DNA of 64,000 bases from Lactonifactor sp. BIOML-A5 (GTDB lineage Bacteria > Bacillota > Clostridia > Lachnospirales > Lachnospiraceae): contig NZ_WKYV01000002.1 of assembly GCF_009677585.1 (NCBI RefSeq), forward strand, positions 62,001-126,000, written 5' to 3'. The number at the start of each line of letters is the position of its first letter. Positions within the stretch are counted from its first letter, which is position 1. The notes under the pieces were generated by a model that searched no databases, had not been told where the DNA came from, and saw only the letters and a program-made list of their open reading frames with translations. A program made the position numbers and the translations under genes. Below are positions 1 through 7,366 of this stretch, piece by piece.

Positions 1-136
1 TGTTATAGATAATTGGGTAGATAATTACAGCTCCAATGAGGATTACCGTGGGCAGTATCAGAAGAATGCCCAATCTGCTTTCTCTCTTCTGCATCGTACC
101 GCTGCTCTTTTTTATCTTTTTTACAGAATTCTGCAT
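1..136 (-). CDS. Sugar ABC transporter permease, N-terminal fragment (cut by window edge)
   Basis: Only the first 45 codons lie in the window. The start ATG at 136 has a good ribosome site (AAAGGAGA) just upstream on the minus strand. The peptide has a basic N-terminus and then a hydrophobic first membrane segment (GILLILPTVILIGAVI) ending in YPIIYN, the usual beginning of MalF/UgpA-type sugar permeases. It lies directly downstream of a solute-binding lipoprotein gene on the same strand, the normal order in carbohydrate ABC operons. The permease role is inferred from this short N-terminus and its position; the substrate is not visible, although the nearby beta-phosphoglucomutase suggests a glucose-containing disaccharide. 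Confidence 0.75.
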   Translation of the reverse strand, partial: MQNSVKKIKKSSGTMQKRESRLGILLILPTVILIGAVIIYPIIYN

Positions 137-159
137 GATTTCTCCTTTCAGGTAATGAA

Positions 160-199
160 AACGGCACGGCCAGTGTCTTTCTCTACCAGCCGCGCCGTT
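160..199 (-). terminator. Hairpin between binding-protein and permease genes
   Basis: An imperfect inverted repeat (AACGGCACGGC at 160-170 with GCCGCGCCGTT at 189-199, one mismatch) lies in the gap after the binding-protein gene. Read on the minus strand it is followed by TTTTCATT. Such hairpins often lower permease expression relative to the binding protein; here that is inference. Confidence 0.55.
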
Positions 200-247
200 C
201 GCAGTCACTACCAACTTACAAATTCAGCATATACTATCCGGCATCTT

Positions 248-1582
248 TTACTCAACAGCAGCAACCTCTGCCTCAAGATCCGCCTGGCACTTCTCCATAG
301 CGGCGTCTATATCCTCACCCTGAACCAGGATAGAGTTGATGCAGTGCGGAATAATAAATTTGCTGGAGATATTGCCCATGGCCGGATTCACTTCTCCATC
401 CTTCACGCCTAACATCTGCAGATTCTCAAAAGCATCGGGAATAGTGGCAGCTGTATCGCCGAATGCTTTTAATACATCATTTTCCAGATAGGCAGGATCA
501 TCGGCTACATCCTTCAATACTGGATTGGAACCGCCCGGTGACATATGGCACCACTTGATATTCGCTTCTTTATTTCCCATGTAGGAGACAAACTTAATGG
601 CAGCTTCTCTCTCCTCCTCGGAAATCATATTGGAGATGGTCATGGTTGAAGTCATACCAAAGCTTCCCTGCTCTGTCTTTTCAGGTACCGCAAATCCCAC
701 ATCATCAGCAAGCCCCTGATCTACCAGAGCGCCCATAATATAAGTAGAGTACAGAGCCATAGCGGAATGTCCGCCCACAAATGCGTCTTTTACTTCCTCT
801 ACGCCGTTGGAACCTGGCATGGTGTACTGATAAAGGGTCTTATAGTATTCCAGAATCTCTTTCATCTCCGGAGTGTTGAACTGAGGCTTTCCCTGCTCGT
901 CGAAAAGCTCGAATCCGGCAGAACCTGTGAATGAGCTGAAACTCTGCTCTGTAAAGTCAGATTCCTCAGTAGCGATCATAATACCGTATTTTTTATTGGC
1001 AGGATCGCTGAATGCTTCTGCCGCTTTCTGAATATTCTCCCAGGTGGTGGGAGCTTCCAGTCCTTTTTCCTCAAACATAGACTTTCTGTACCAGATGCCT
1101 GACACCCAGCCTGCAACCGGCACTCCCAGGTACTGGTCCTGCCCCGGCGCTTTCGCCATCTTTAGAACACCATCGTAAAATCTGTCTTTGCCAATGGCTT
1201 CTATAGCTTCCGTGTTAGCTTCCAGATCCAGGGCCTCTTCCCCGTTCATAAGCCGAAGCTGATCCACACCGCCTTCTACCACTGCCGGAAGCTTTCCGGT
1301 ACTCATTAAAGTAGATATCTTTGTCCAGAAGCCGTCCTCAGGAATGGGCATCTGTGTCACCTTGATGCCTTCGTTCTCAGCCTCGAAATCATCTATGATC
1401 TCCTGAATCGCCTGTACCCGCTCTTCCTCCGGCTGTCCATGAAGGAACTGAATCTCAACTACATCCCCATCTTTTTTAGAATCCTTGTCGCTTTTTGCAG
1501 AGTCGGAACCTCCGCCGCAGCCAGCTAAGCTGGTCACTGCCATAACCATCGTTAACATCATTACCACAAGTTTCTTCTTCAC
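248..1582 (-). CDS. Extracellular solute-binding lipoprotein of a sugar ABC transporter
   Basis: This 444-residue protein captures a sugar outside the membrane for an ABC importer. It opens with a lipoprotein signal peptide whose lipobox LAGC places the lipidated cysteine at residue 22, followed by a Gly/Ser/Asp-rich linker. The remainder has the size and features of family 1 solute-binding proteins (maltose, multiple-sugar or disaccharide binders), for example VPVAGWVSGIWYRK and the FVGGHSAMALYST stretch. The start codon is GTG at 1582, chosen because AAGGAGG lies seven bases upstream. The permease gene follows at 136. Two LacI-type operators lie upstream (1624-1635 and 1718-1729), so control by the neighbouring LacI regulator is likely. 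Exact sugar unknown. Confidence 0.9.
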   Translation of the reverse strand: MKKKLVVMMLTMVMAVTSLAGCGGGSDSAKSDKDSKKDGDVVEIQFLHGQPEEERVQAIQEIIDDFEAENEGIKVTQMPIPEDGFWTKISTLMSTGKLPAVVEGGVDQLRLMNGEEALDLEANTEAIEAIGKDRFYDGVLKMAKAPGQDQYLGVPVAGWVSGIWYRKSMFEEKGLEAPTTWENIQKAAEAFSDPANKKYGIMIATEESDFTEQSFSSFTGSAGFELFDEQGKPQFNTPEMKEILEYYKTLYQYTMPGSNGVEEVKDAFVGGHSAMALYSTYIMGALVDQGLADDVGFAVPEKTEQGSFGMTSTMTISNMISEEEREAAIKFVSYMGNKEANIKWCHMSPGGSNPVLKDVADDPAYLENDVLKAFGDTAATIPDAFENLQMLGVKDGEVNPAMGNISSKFIIPHCINSILVQGEDIDAAMEKCQADLEAEVAAVE

Positions 1583-1623
1583 GTTGCTACCTCCTTAATA
1601 TTGTATTCCTATCCATCTTTTTC

Positions 1624-1635
1624 CAAAACGTTTTC
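1624..1635. promoter_or_regulatory. LacI-type operator upstream of the binding-protein gene
   Basis: CAAAACGTTTTC is a near-perfect match to the CG-centred palindrome typical of LacI/CcpA-family operators. It lies about 42 bases upstream of the GTG start at 1582. The same core occurs three more times around the LacI gene. Both the local LacI protein and CcpA are possible binders. Confidence 0.6.
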
Positions 1636-1717
1636 GTTAAAAGGGAAAAGAAAAAAGATTTATTACAATCTTTTTTTGTTTATCATTCCCAGTTTTTCAC
1701 GTTTCATACCAAATACC

Positions 1718-1729
1718 GAAAGCGTTTTC
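1718..1729. promoter_or_regulatory. Second LacI-type operator upstream of the binding-protein gene
   Basis: GAAAGCGTTTTC, CG-centred, lies 136 bases upstream of the binding-protein start in the gap between it and the lacI-type gene. With the site at 1624-1635 it forms a pair 94 bases apart, compatible with looping, which is inference only. Confidence 0.55.
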
Positions 1730-1824
1730 ATAACTGTATATTACAACACCCTATGAAATTTGTAAATATTTTTTTTGCAGCTTTCTGCGATTTGTGAATT
1801 TCTTCTAAATTCAGAGCGCTATTT

Positions 1825-2817
1825 TTAAACACTTTTCCGGATCAGGAGCCGGTGATCCACGTACTCTATGTAGGGAACCTCCTTCCCTGCATGCATATCT
1901 GCCACCATTGTAACAGCTTTATATCCCATGGCCTTAAAGTCCTGAAACACAGTGGTCAAGGGCGGTTCCATATATGCACCCACCTGTATGCCGTCCATAC
2001 CGGCCACCGCAATCTCCCCCGGGATATCTCGTTTCATCTCCCTAAGAGCCCTCATTACACCGATTGCCATTAAGTCCGAAGCGGCAAATATAGCATCTAT
2101 CTCCGGTCTCTCTTTTAAAAGCTCTTTTGTCTCCTGATACGCCTTTTCCTCAAAGAAATCCGCATAGCGGACACTTTTCTGCGGAAGATCCAATTTCATT
2201 TTCCGCATGGCACGTATAAAGGCCGTTTCCCTGATCCTGCTGATGTCCGCCTCAAAAGAACCGTTCACCATGGCAATTCTGCGCTTTCCTCTGCTGTATA
2301 AGAGCTCAATCAGCTCCTCCACCGCCTGGTCATTATTGGTCCCCACCATAACGGGGGCCTTGTCAACATCTATCCCCACACAGGGAATGCTTAATTCCGA
2401 CAGCTGTCTGTAGTAAGGATCTGTGGACTTAAGGCCGTATACCACGGCGCTGCCCATATTCTTTTCCTTACACAGATCCCGGAAGCTCTTTTCCTCCTGC
2501 TTCTTCTTATTGATGAACAGGATAATCAGCTCATAGCCTCTCTCCTCACATCCGGCCTGGGCCCCCAGCAGCAGGCGGTAGATAATGTTACCATTCATAT
2601 CTGTCTCTTTCACGTCTGAGAATATAAACCCAATTACACTGGAGCGCTTCAGGGCCAGATTCCGTGCCGAGGGGTTGGGGGAATAGTGGAGTTCTTCACA
2701 GATTTCCAGAATGCGTTTTTTTGTTCTGGGACTTACATCCGCGTAATTGTTCAGCGCCCTGGAGACCGTTGTAATACTAACCCCTGCGCGGTTCGCTACA
2801 TCTTTTATTGAAGCCAT
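1825..2817 (-). CDS. LacI family transcriptional regulator
   Basis: A 330-residue LacI/GalR regulator. The N-terminal helix-turn-helix (residues about 3-25, IKDVANRAGVSITTVSRAL) and the hinge helix region near residue 50 (SPNPSARNLALK) are typical, followed by a periplasmic-binding-protein-like effector domain. The start ATG at 2817 is preceded by GAGGA. It sits between a sugar ABC operon on the same strand and a divergent beta-phosphoglucomutase gene, and four CG-centred operator palindromes flank it, so it is probably a local repressor of disaccharide uptake and use. Its effector is not readable from sequence. Confidence 0.93.
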   Translation of the reverse strand: MASIKDVANRAGVSITTVSRALNNYADVSPRTKKRILEICEELHYSPNPSARNLALKRSSVIGFIFSDVKETDMNGNIIYRLLLGAQAGCEERGYELIILFINKKKQEEKSFRDLCKEKNMGSAVVYGLKSTDPYYRQLSELSIPCVGIDVDKAPVMVGTNNDQAVEELIELLYSRGKRRIAMVNGSFEADISRIRETAFIRAMRKMKLDLPQKSVRYADFFEEKAYQETKELLKERPEIDAIFAASDLMAIGVMRALREMKRDIPGEIAVAGMDGIQVGAYMEPPLTTVFQDFKAMGYKAVTMVADMHAGKEVPYIEYVDHRLLIRKSV

Positions 2818-2858
2818 AGTTCCTCCTCAAATTGTTCTCACAAATTTTCCAAAAGCTC

Positions 2859-2887
2859 TTGACGAAAACGTTTTTGTATCATATAAC
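2859..2887 (+). promoter_or_regulatory. Promoter with overlapping LacI-type operator, reading towards the phosphoglucomutase gene
   Basis: TTGACG (2859-2864), a 17-base spacer and TATAAC (2882-2887) form a good sigma-A promoter on the plus strand. The operator GAAAACGTTTTT (2864-2875) fills the spacer, an arrangement expected to give direct repression. Confidence 0.65.
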
Positions 2888-2903
2888 TACTATATACCAA
2901 ATA

Positions 2904-2915
2904 GAAATCGTTTTC
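2904..2915. promoter_or_regulatory. Fourth LacI-type operator
   Basis: GAAATCGTTTTC lies just downstream of the -10 hexamer at 2882-2887, and its CG centre is 40 bases (about four helical turns) from that of the site at 2864-2875. It shares the core of the other three sites. Confidence 0.55.
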
Positions 2916-2987
2916 AATATCTTTTTCTTTTCACCTGTGATTACCAGTACATTATCTTAATGCTCAGAAAGGAATTATTTTGAAAAC

Positions 2988-3662
2988 ATGAAAAAAGAAT
3001 ACAGAAAGATTCAGGGCGCCATCTTTGATTTGGATGGGGTTCTGGTTGATACTGCCAAATACCACTATCTTGCCTGGAAACGCCTGGCTGCCGAGCTGGG
3101 TTTTGACTTTACAGAGAAAGACAATGAAGCACTTAAAGGTGTCAGCCGCATGGCCTCCCTCGAGCTTCTCCTAAAAGCAGGAGGCTTGACGTTCAGCAGT
3201 GCGCAAAAGGAAGAGCTGGCCGCCAAAAAGAATGCTTGGTATGTTGAATATCTCCAGCAGATTACCGAGGATGAAGTTCTTTATTATGTGACAGATACCC
3301 TAACCCGCCTGAGACAGCGGGGGATAGGACTTGCCATTGGATCCGCAAGTAAAAATACCCCTCTGATTTTGGAGAAGACAAAACTGGCCCCGTATTTTGA
3401 TGTGATCATTGACGGTAACTGCACTTCAAAGGCAAAGCCGGATCCGGAGGTCTTTCTTCTTGGCGCCAAAGGGCTTGGGTATCCCGGAGAGGAATGTATG
3501 GTTTTTGAGGATTCCGAAGCAGGTATCCAGGCGGCCAATGCCGGAGGGATGTTAAGCATTTATCTTGGCACATCCTCCTGTGCGGATGCGGATCTTACCA
3601 TTTCAGACCTCTCAGAATTCTGGGAGACAGATATTATGCAAACAATCCATACTGTCTCCTAA
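2988..3662 (+). CDS. pgmB: Beta-phosphoglucomutase, HAD superfamily
   Basis: This 224-residue enzyme should convert beta-glucose 1-phosphate to glucose 6-phosphate in the cytoplasm, the step after a disaccharide phosphorylase. The HAD nucleophile motif FDLDGVLVD places the catalytic aspartates at residues 14 and 16, with the cap-domain motif GVSRMASLELLL, the SASKN motif, KAKPDPEVFL and the acidic EDSEAGIQAA loop, all typical of beta-phosphoglucomutases. The length is normal. It is divergent from the LacI gene and its promoter overlaps a LacI-type operator. No disaccharide phosphorylase gene is in the window; it may lie beyond the left edge. Confidence 0.9.
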   Translation: MKKEYRKIQGAIFDLDGVLVDTAKYHYLAWKRLAAELGFDFTEKDNEALKGVSRMASLELLLKAGGLTFSSAQKEELAAKKNAWYVEYLQQITEDEVLYYVTDTLTRLRQRGIGLAIGSASKNTPLILEKTKLAPYFDVIIDGNCTSKAKPDPEVFLLGAKGLGYPGEECMVFEDSEAGIQAANAGGMLSIYLGTSSCADADLTISDLSEFWETDIMQTIHTVS

Positions 3663-3670
3663 ATCTCCTG

Positions 3671-4285
3671 CTATCCCAAAAATTTAGATTTGAAGGACAT
3701 CACATGGCCCTGCAGGAGCCGTGTGGTCTCCTTCTCATCCCTTTTTTCTATACTGCGGATAATATCTCCGTATTCCCTTACAACGGTATCATCAATGCTT
3801 CCCATATATTCTCTGTTTACAAACAGCTGCCTTACGCATAAGTCCAGCGTTATATTCATCTGTGTCTCCAGGTATTCATTCCGGGTAATTTTGGATACTG
3901 CACGATGAAACTCCCGCCCCAGCAGAATCCGCTTTTCGGGTATGGTTTCAGCTCTGGTTTTATCAGCAATGCTGCGCAGTTCCCGAAGTTCATCCCCGGT
4001 TCTTCTGGCCGCGGCCAGACGGCCCACCAGCGCGGAAAGAGTATATCGCAGCTGACAGATGGATTCCAGATCCCGGACGGATAATTCGCTGACAATCATG
4101 CACTGCCTTGGAATAATACAGATTAGCTTTTCCCAGGATAGGCGCTTCAGCGCCTCCCTGACAGGTGTCCTTCCCACATTTATCTGCTCCGTCAGACGGG
4201 GTTCGATGATCACCTCCCCCGGCTTCAGTTCACAGGTAATCAGCATTTTCTTTATTTTTTCGTATGCAATGTCACTGTCTCTCAT
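3671..4285 (-). CDS. GntR family transcriptional regulator (FCD/FadR type)
   Basis: About 204 residues. An N-terminal winged helix (EPRLTEQINVGRTPVREALKRL, core RTPVREAL) is followed by an all-helical FCD-type effector domain with a conserved FHRAV motif. The ATG at 4285 is preferred because AGGATAGG sits five bases upstream; a GTG six bases earlier is also possible. It is transcribed towards the phosphoglucomutase gene and is convergent with it. No obvious target gene adjoins it, so its regulon is unknown. FCD regulators usually sense small carboxylic acids; that is family knowledge, not shown here. Confidence 0.85.
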   Translation of the reverse strand: MRDSDIAYEKIKKMLITCELKPGEVIIEPRLTEQINVGRTPVREALKRLSWEKLICIIPRQCMIVSELSVRDLESICQLRYTLSALVGRLAAARRTGDELRELRSIADKTRAETIPEKRILLGREFHRAVSKITRNEYLETQMNITLDLCVRQLFVNREYMGSIDDTVVREYGDIIRSIEKRDEKETTRLLQGHVMSFKSKFLG

Positions 4286-4471
4286 ACACACCTATCCTTC
4301 TCTCTTTTTATGATAAAGGCAACGTACTTTAATTATAGTTGGTAAACTTTTCCAAGGCAAGAACATTCCCGGCTGCTGCTATCTCCCAAACCTTAACGGC
4401 CTGTTAAATTTACATTCCAGCGCTGGTATAGTATAATAACCCTTAGAACTTAGATTAAGGAGTGAATGCCT

Positions 4472-4834
4472 ATGTTTGAAAACGATTATATTATGCGGAT
4501 GATACATGATCTGGCCCGGGCTTTGGCCAAGGTTCTCTTTCATAAAGATTCTGTGATGTACGATCTGCCGGAAGAAGCAGAATTCACGGCTGCGGATGAC
4601 CTGTACTGCAGAATCCAGGCGCTTCTCTCTCAGGGGAAGATTAACGAGGCGGAGAATATGCTCCTGGACGAGATGGATTCCTCCGACAAGCGGTACCAGG
4701 AGGTTGCCCTTGACTTTTATATGAAATTGAATCAGTTGAGTGACGACTATCTGGAAGCCCACAACTATACCAGGGAGGAGATCCGGCAGGGGCTGAAGGA
4801 TTTAGCTGACACAGCTGGTGTTCCCATATTTTAA
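4472..4834 (+). CDS. Small helical protein resembling DUF6483
   Basis: A 120-residue soluble, charged and probably all-helical protein with no signal peptide. It begins MFENDYIMRMIHDLARALAK, which resembles the DUF6483 family common in Clostridia; the function of that family is unknown to me. A tetratricopeptide-like pattern (AENMLLDEMD, YQEVALDFYMKL) is visible. The second ATG at 4472 is chosen over the one at 4466 because AAGGAG at 4457-4462 is nine bases from it. Stands alone between the GntR gene (divergent) and the MerR gene. Confidence 0.7.
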   Translation: MFENDYIMRMIHDLARALAKVLFHKDSVMYDLPEEAEFTAADDLYCRIQALLSQGKINEAENMLLDEMDSSDKRYQEVALDFYMKLNQLSDDYLEAHNYTREEIRQGLKDLADTAGVPIF

Positions 4835-4861
4835 TTCTGCATCATTCTGTGAAAATACTTC

Positions 4862-4892
4862 TTGACCTTGGAGCTGCTCCAAGGTTTATTCT
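4862..4892 (+). promoter_or_regulatory. MerR-type promoter with 19-base spacer and palindromic operator
   Basis: TTGACC (4862-4867) and TATTCT (4887-4892) are separated by 19 bases, the over-long spacer characteristic of MerR-activated promoters. The spacer carries the dyad ACCTTGGAGC-T-GCTCCAAGGT (4865-4885), closely resembling operators of CueR/BltR-type regulators. The -10 lies 24 bases before the MerR start codon, so the regulator probably controls its own transcript and the methyltransferase-transporter genes behind it. Confidence 0.8.
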
Positions 4893-4915
4893 TTATACAA
4901 GGAAGTGATAATCCT

Positions 4916-5752
4916 ATGAAATACAACGAAAATCATTCATTGCTGAAAATCGGAGAGGTGGCAAAATTAAATCATATTTCTACAGACACCCTCCGCTATT
5001 ATGATAAGATAGATCTGTTTAAGCCCGCGGTTACTGATGATAATGGGTACCGGTACTATGAGGTTAAGCAGCTGGTTGATCTGGATCTGATTCTGTGGCT
5101 CCGCATGAATGGAGCGTCGGTTCATGAAATCCGCCAGATCCTTGAAATCAAGTCACTGGATAAAGTCATTGATGTATTGTCCAGTGAGAATATAAAACTG
5201 AGAGATCAGATTCAAAAAATGCAGAATCAACTGTATGCCAACCGTTATTACATTTCACATATGAAAAAATGTATGGAGTGGGAGGTAAACGAATGCTACC
5301 TTCTGGAGTTTGAAAACCGCTACTGTGTATCCACTGATTACTCTGTCTCTCCCGGCAGCCGGAGTGAGTATGAGCTGGGATTAAAAAATATACTGCAGCG
5401 CATTAACGATAAGGACTCTTATTTTAATTCTTTCTTCGGAGGTATCTACCGCCGTAAAAAAGAAAGCCCAGACTATAAAAGTGAATTATATCCCGCTGTT
5501 GTAAACATCCGCAATCACAGGGCATCCGAAAGCCAGCTGATTCCAAAAGGGATCTATGGCGTAATGCCCTTGCGGGGATATTTTGACTATGCCTATGATA
5601 TGATCCCAAAACTGCTGGCCTTCATTCATAAAGAAGGTTTTATCTCCAGCGGGGATTGTTATGTACTGAAAATATGGGAACAGGGCAGAACAGCTTCCCC
5701 ATCTGGAGAGATGCTGGAACTGCAGATTCCCGTTCTGAAACGTTCTGTTTAA
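4916..5752 (+). CDS. MerR family transcriptional regulator with GyrI-like effector domain
   Basis: About 278 residues. An N-terminal MerR winged helix (LLKIGEVAKL, TDTLRYYDKI, GYRYYEVKQL) is followed by a dimerisation coiled coil (about residues 80-115) and a C-terminal region of about 150 residues of the size of GyrI/BmrR-type effector domains. The ATG at 4916 is preferred because AAGGAAGTG precedes it and because the palindromic promoter lies immediately upstream; a longer reading frame would run through that promoter. Downstream on the same strand are an MttB-family methyltransferase and an MFS transporter, its likely targets. BmrR-like domains bind cationic or lipophilic ligands, which would suit a quaternary-amine sensor; that link is inference. 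Confidence 0.88.
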   Translation: MKYNENHSLLKIGEVAKLNHISTDTLRYYDKIDLFKPAVTDDNGYRYYEVKQLVDLDLILWLRMNGASVHEIRQILEIKSLDKVIDVLSSENIKLRDQIQKMQNQLYANRYYISHMKKCMEWEVNECYLLEFENRYCVSTDYSVSPGSRSEYELGLKNILQRINDKDSYFNSFFGGIYRRKKESPDYKSELYPAVVNIRNHRASESQLIPKGIYGVMPLRGYFDYAYDMIPKLLAFIHKEGFISSGDCYVLKIWEQGRTASPSGEMLELQIPVLKRSV

Positions 5753-5872
5753 TTATTTTCTGCAGTCCTGTACCGTCTGGATTCTGCTGTAAACCAAAGC
5801 TTCCGGTGATGTTTCCCACAGCCTTTGGGATGTGGATAAACATATAATTTATCCTACAAGGAGGTTTATCTT

Positions 5873-7336
5873 ATGGCAAAATTCAGTTTTAAGCGTATGC
5901 CTGCATATCAGGTGCTTACGCAGCAGGAAATCTTACAAATCCACGAAAAAGCTTTAGAACTTCTGGAAACCACAGGTGTCAAATTTGAGCACCCTGCCGT
6001 TCTGGAGGAATTGGGCCGCAGAGGGTGTGAGGCGGACCTGAAAAATATGGTTCTGCGCATTCCCCGGAAGGTGGCAGAGGATGCCGTTTTGTCTGCACCG
6101 GAGCATTTTGTAATGTATAACAGAGACGGTGAAGCAACCCTCCGGCTTGGAGAGGGGCACTCCTATTACGCCCCCGGCCCGGGGGCACCCAATATTGCAG
6201 GCTCTGCCTTTCCGCGGCGCTTTGGGACCTCTGAGGACTTAAAAGAGGCTCTGAGAATCACAGAATCCTCCCCGGGCTATCAGATCTCTTCAGGCTCTGT
6301 GGTACCGGGAGATACCCCCAGTATTATTACTGATGTCTATATCCTGTATCAAATGATCCTGCATTCAAGAAAAACACTTTTAGCCGAGGCATGGGAAGAA
6401 TCCTCTGTCAAACGCGTGGGAAAACTTTTGGAATCCGTCTGCGGAACCAAAGAGCTGGTCAGGGAAAAACCCTTTGTTCTTCTGGCCGCCTGCCCGTCAC
6501 CTCCCATGCGCTGGGAAAAACGTGTCATTGATAACGCCCTTGACTCCATGGAGTACGGGATTCCCCTGTTTCTCTCCCCATCCCCCGTGATGGGTGTATC
6601 CTGTCCCGTTACCATCGCCGGCTCTGTGTTAACACATACAGTAGAATCTCTGTCTTTTCTCACCTTTATTCAGCTGATGCACCCCGGACATAAAGTATTA
6701 TACGGAGGCATTCCCGGGGTTATGGATATGAGAAGCACGTACTGCTCTTCCTCCTCCATAGAACCCTGTCTGTCTACTGCGGCATACGCCTGCATGGGCC
6801 GTTATTACGGACTTCCCACTCTGGCCTTCCTTGCCCAGACCGATGCAAAGGAAAGTGATTATCAGGCTGGATTTGAGACTGCCATGGATCTTATGACCGG
6901 CACCCTGGCAGGCATTGATGTGGTCTTCGGGGGAGGCACCCTGGACAGCTATCTCTGTACCAGCAATGAAAAACTTGCCATGGACGGACAATTTTTCCGG
7001 TACTGCCGCCGCCTGCAGGAGGGAATTCTGGTAAATGAGGAAACCCTTGCCCAGGACGAGATCCGGGAAATCAACTGGGGGGAAGACGGTGTGTTTCTGG
7101 AACTGGAGCACACGGCAGACTGGTACCAAAAGGAGCAGTGTATGCTGGACAGTATTGCAGATAAAGTGAATTACGAGCAGTCCCATTCCGAATGTGCGTC
7201 CATCACACAGCGCGCCTGCACTTCAATGCAGTCAGCCCTCTCCCATCCCCTGGAAGCAGAACGGGCCAAATGCGTCCAAAAGGCGTTCTGTGAAATTGCA
7301 GAGTCACTGGAGGTAGACCCATCGGGACTCCTCTGA
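5873..7336 (+). CDS. MttB family (trimethylamine methyltransferase-like) protein, non-pyrrolysine type
   Basis: A 487-residue member of the MttB superfamily (COG5598), whose characterised members move a methyl group from a methylated amine to a corrinoid protein. The N-terminal pattern (LTQQEILQIHEKALELLETTGVKF, then HPAVLEELGRRG) and the APGPGAPNI and GVSCPVTIAG stretches are typical. There is no in-frame TAG, so it is the pyrrolysine-free branch, some of which demethylate glycine betaine, carnitine or proline betaine. SD AAGGAGG at 5860-5866 precedes the ATG. It lies between a MerR regulator and an MFS transporter; no corrinoid protein gene is adjacent, so the methyl acceptor must be encoded elsewhere or the reaction differs. 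Substrate unknown. Confidence 0.88.
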   Translation: MAKFSFKRMPAYQVLTQQEILQIHEKALELLETTGVKFEHPAVLEELGRRGCEADLKNMVLRIPRKVAEDAVLSAPEHFVMYNRDGEATLRLGEGHSYYAPGPGAPNIAGSAFPRRFGTSEDLKEALRITESSPGYQISSGSVVPGDTPSIITDVYILYQMILHSRKTLLAEAWEESSVKRVGKLLESVCGTKELVREKPFVLLAACPSPPMRWEKRVIDNALDSMEYGIPLFLSPSPVMGVSCPVTIAGSVLTHTVESLSFLTFIQLMHPGHKVLYGGIPGVMDMRSTYCSSSSIEPCLSTAAYACMGRYYGLPTLAFLAQTDAKESDYQAGFETAMDLMTGTLAGIDVVFGGGTLDSYLCTSNEKLAMDGQFFRYCRRLQEGILVNEETLAQDEIREINWGEDGVFLELEHTADWYQKEQCMLDSIADKVNYEQSHSECASITQRACTSMQSALSHPLEAERAKCVQKAFCEIAESLEVDPSGLL

Positions 7337-7366
7337 ACTGACTAACCCCTAGAAAGGAGCTTTGTT

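Noticed and set aside
5873..7336. Pyrrolysine-containing trimethylamine methyltransferase
   Set aside because: The reading frame is continuous without an in-frame TAG, and no pyl genes are in the window; the same holds for the gene at 46720.
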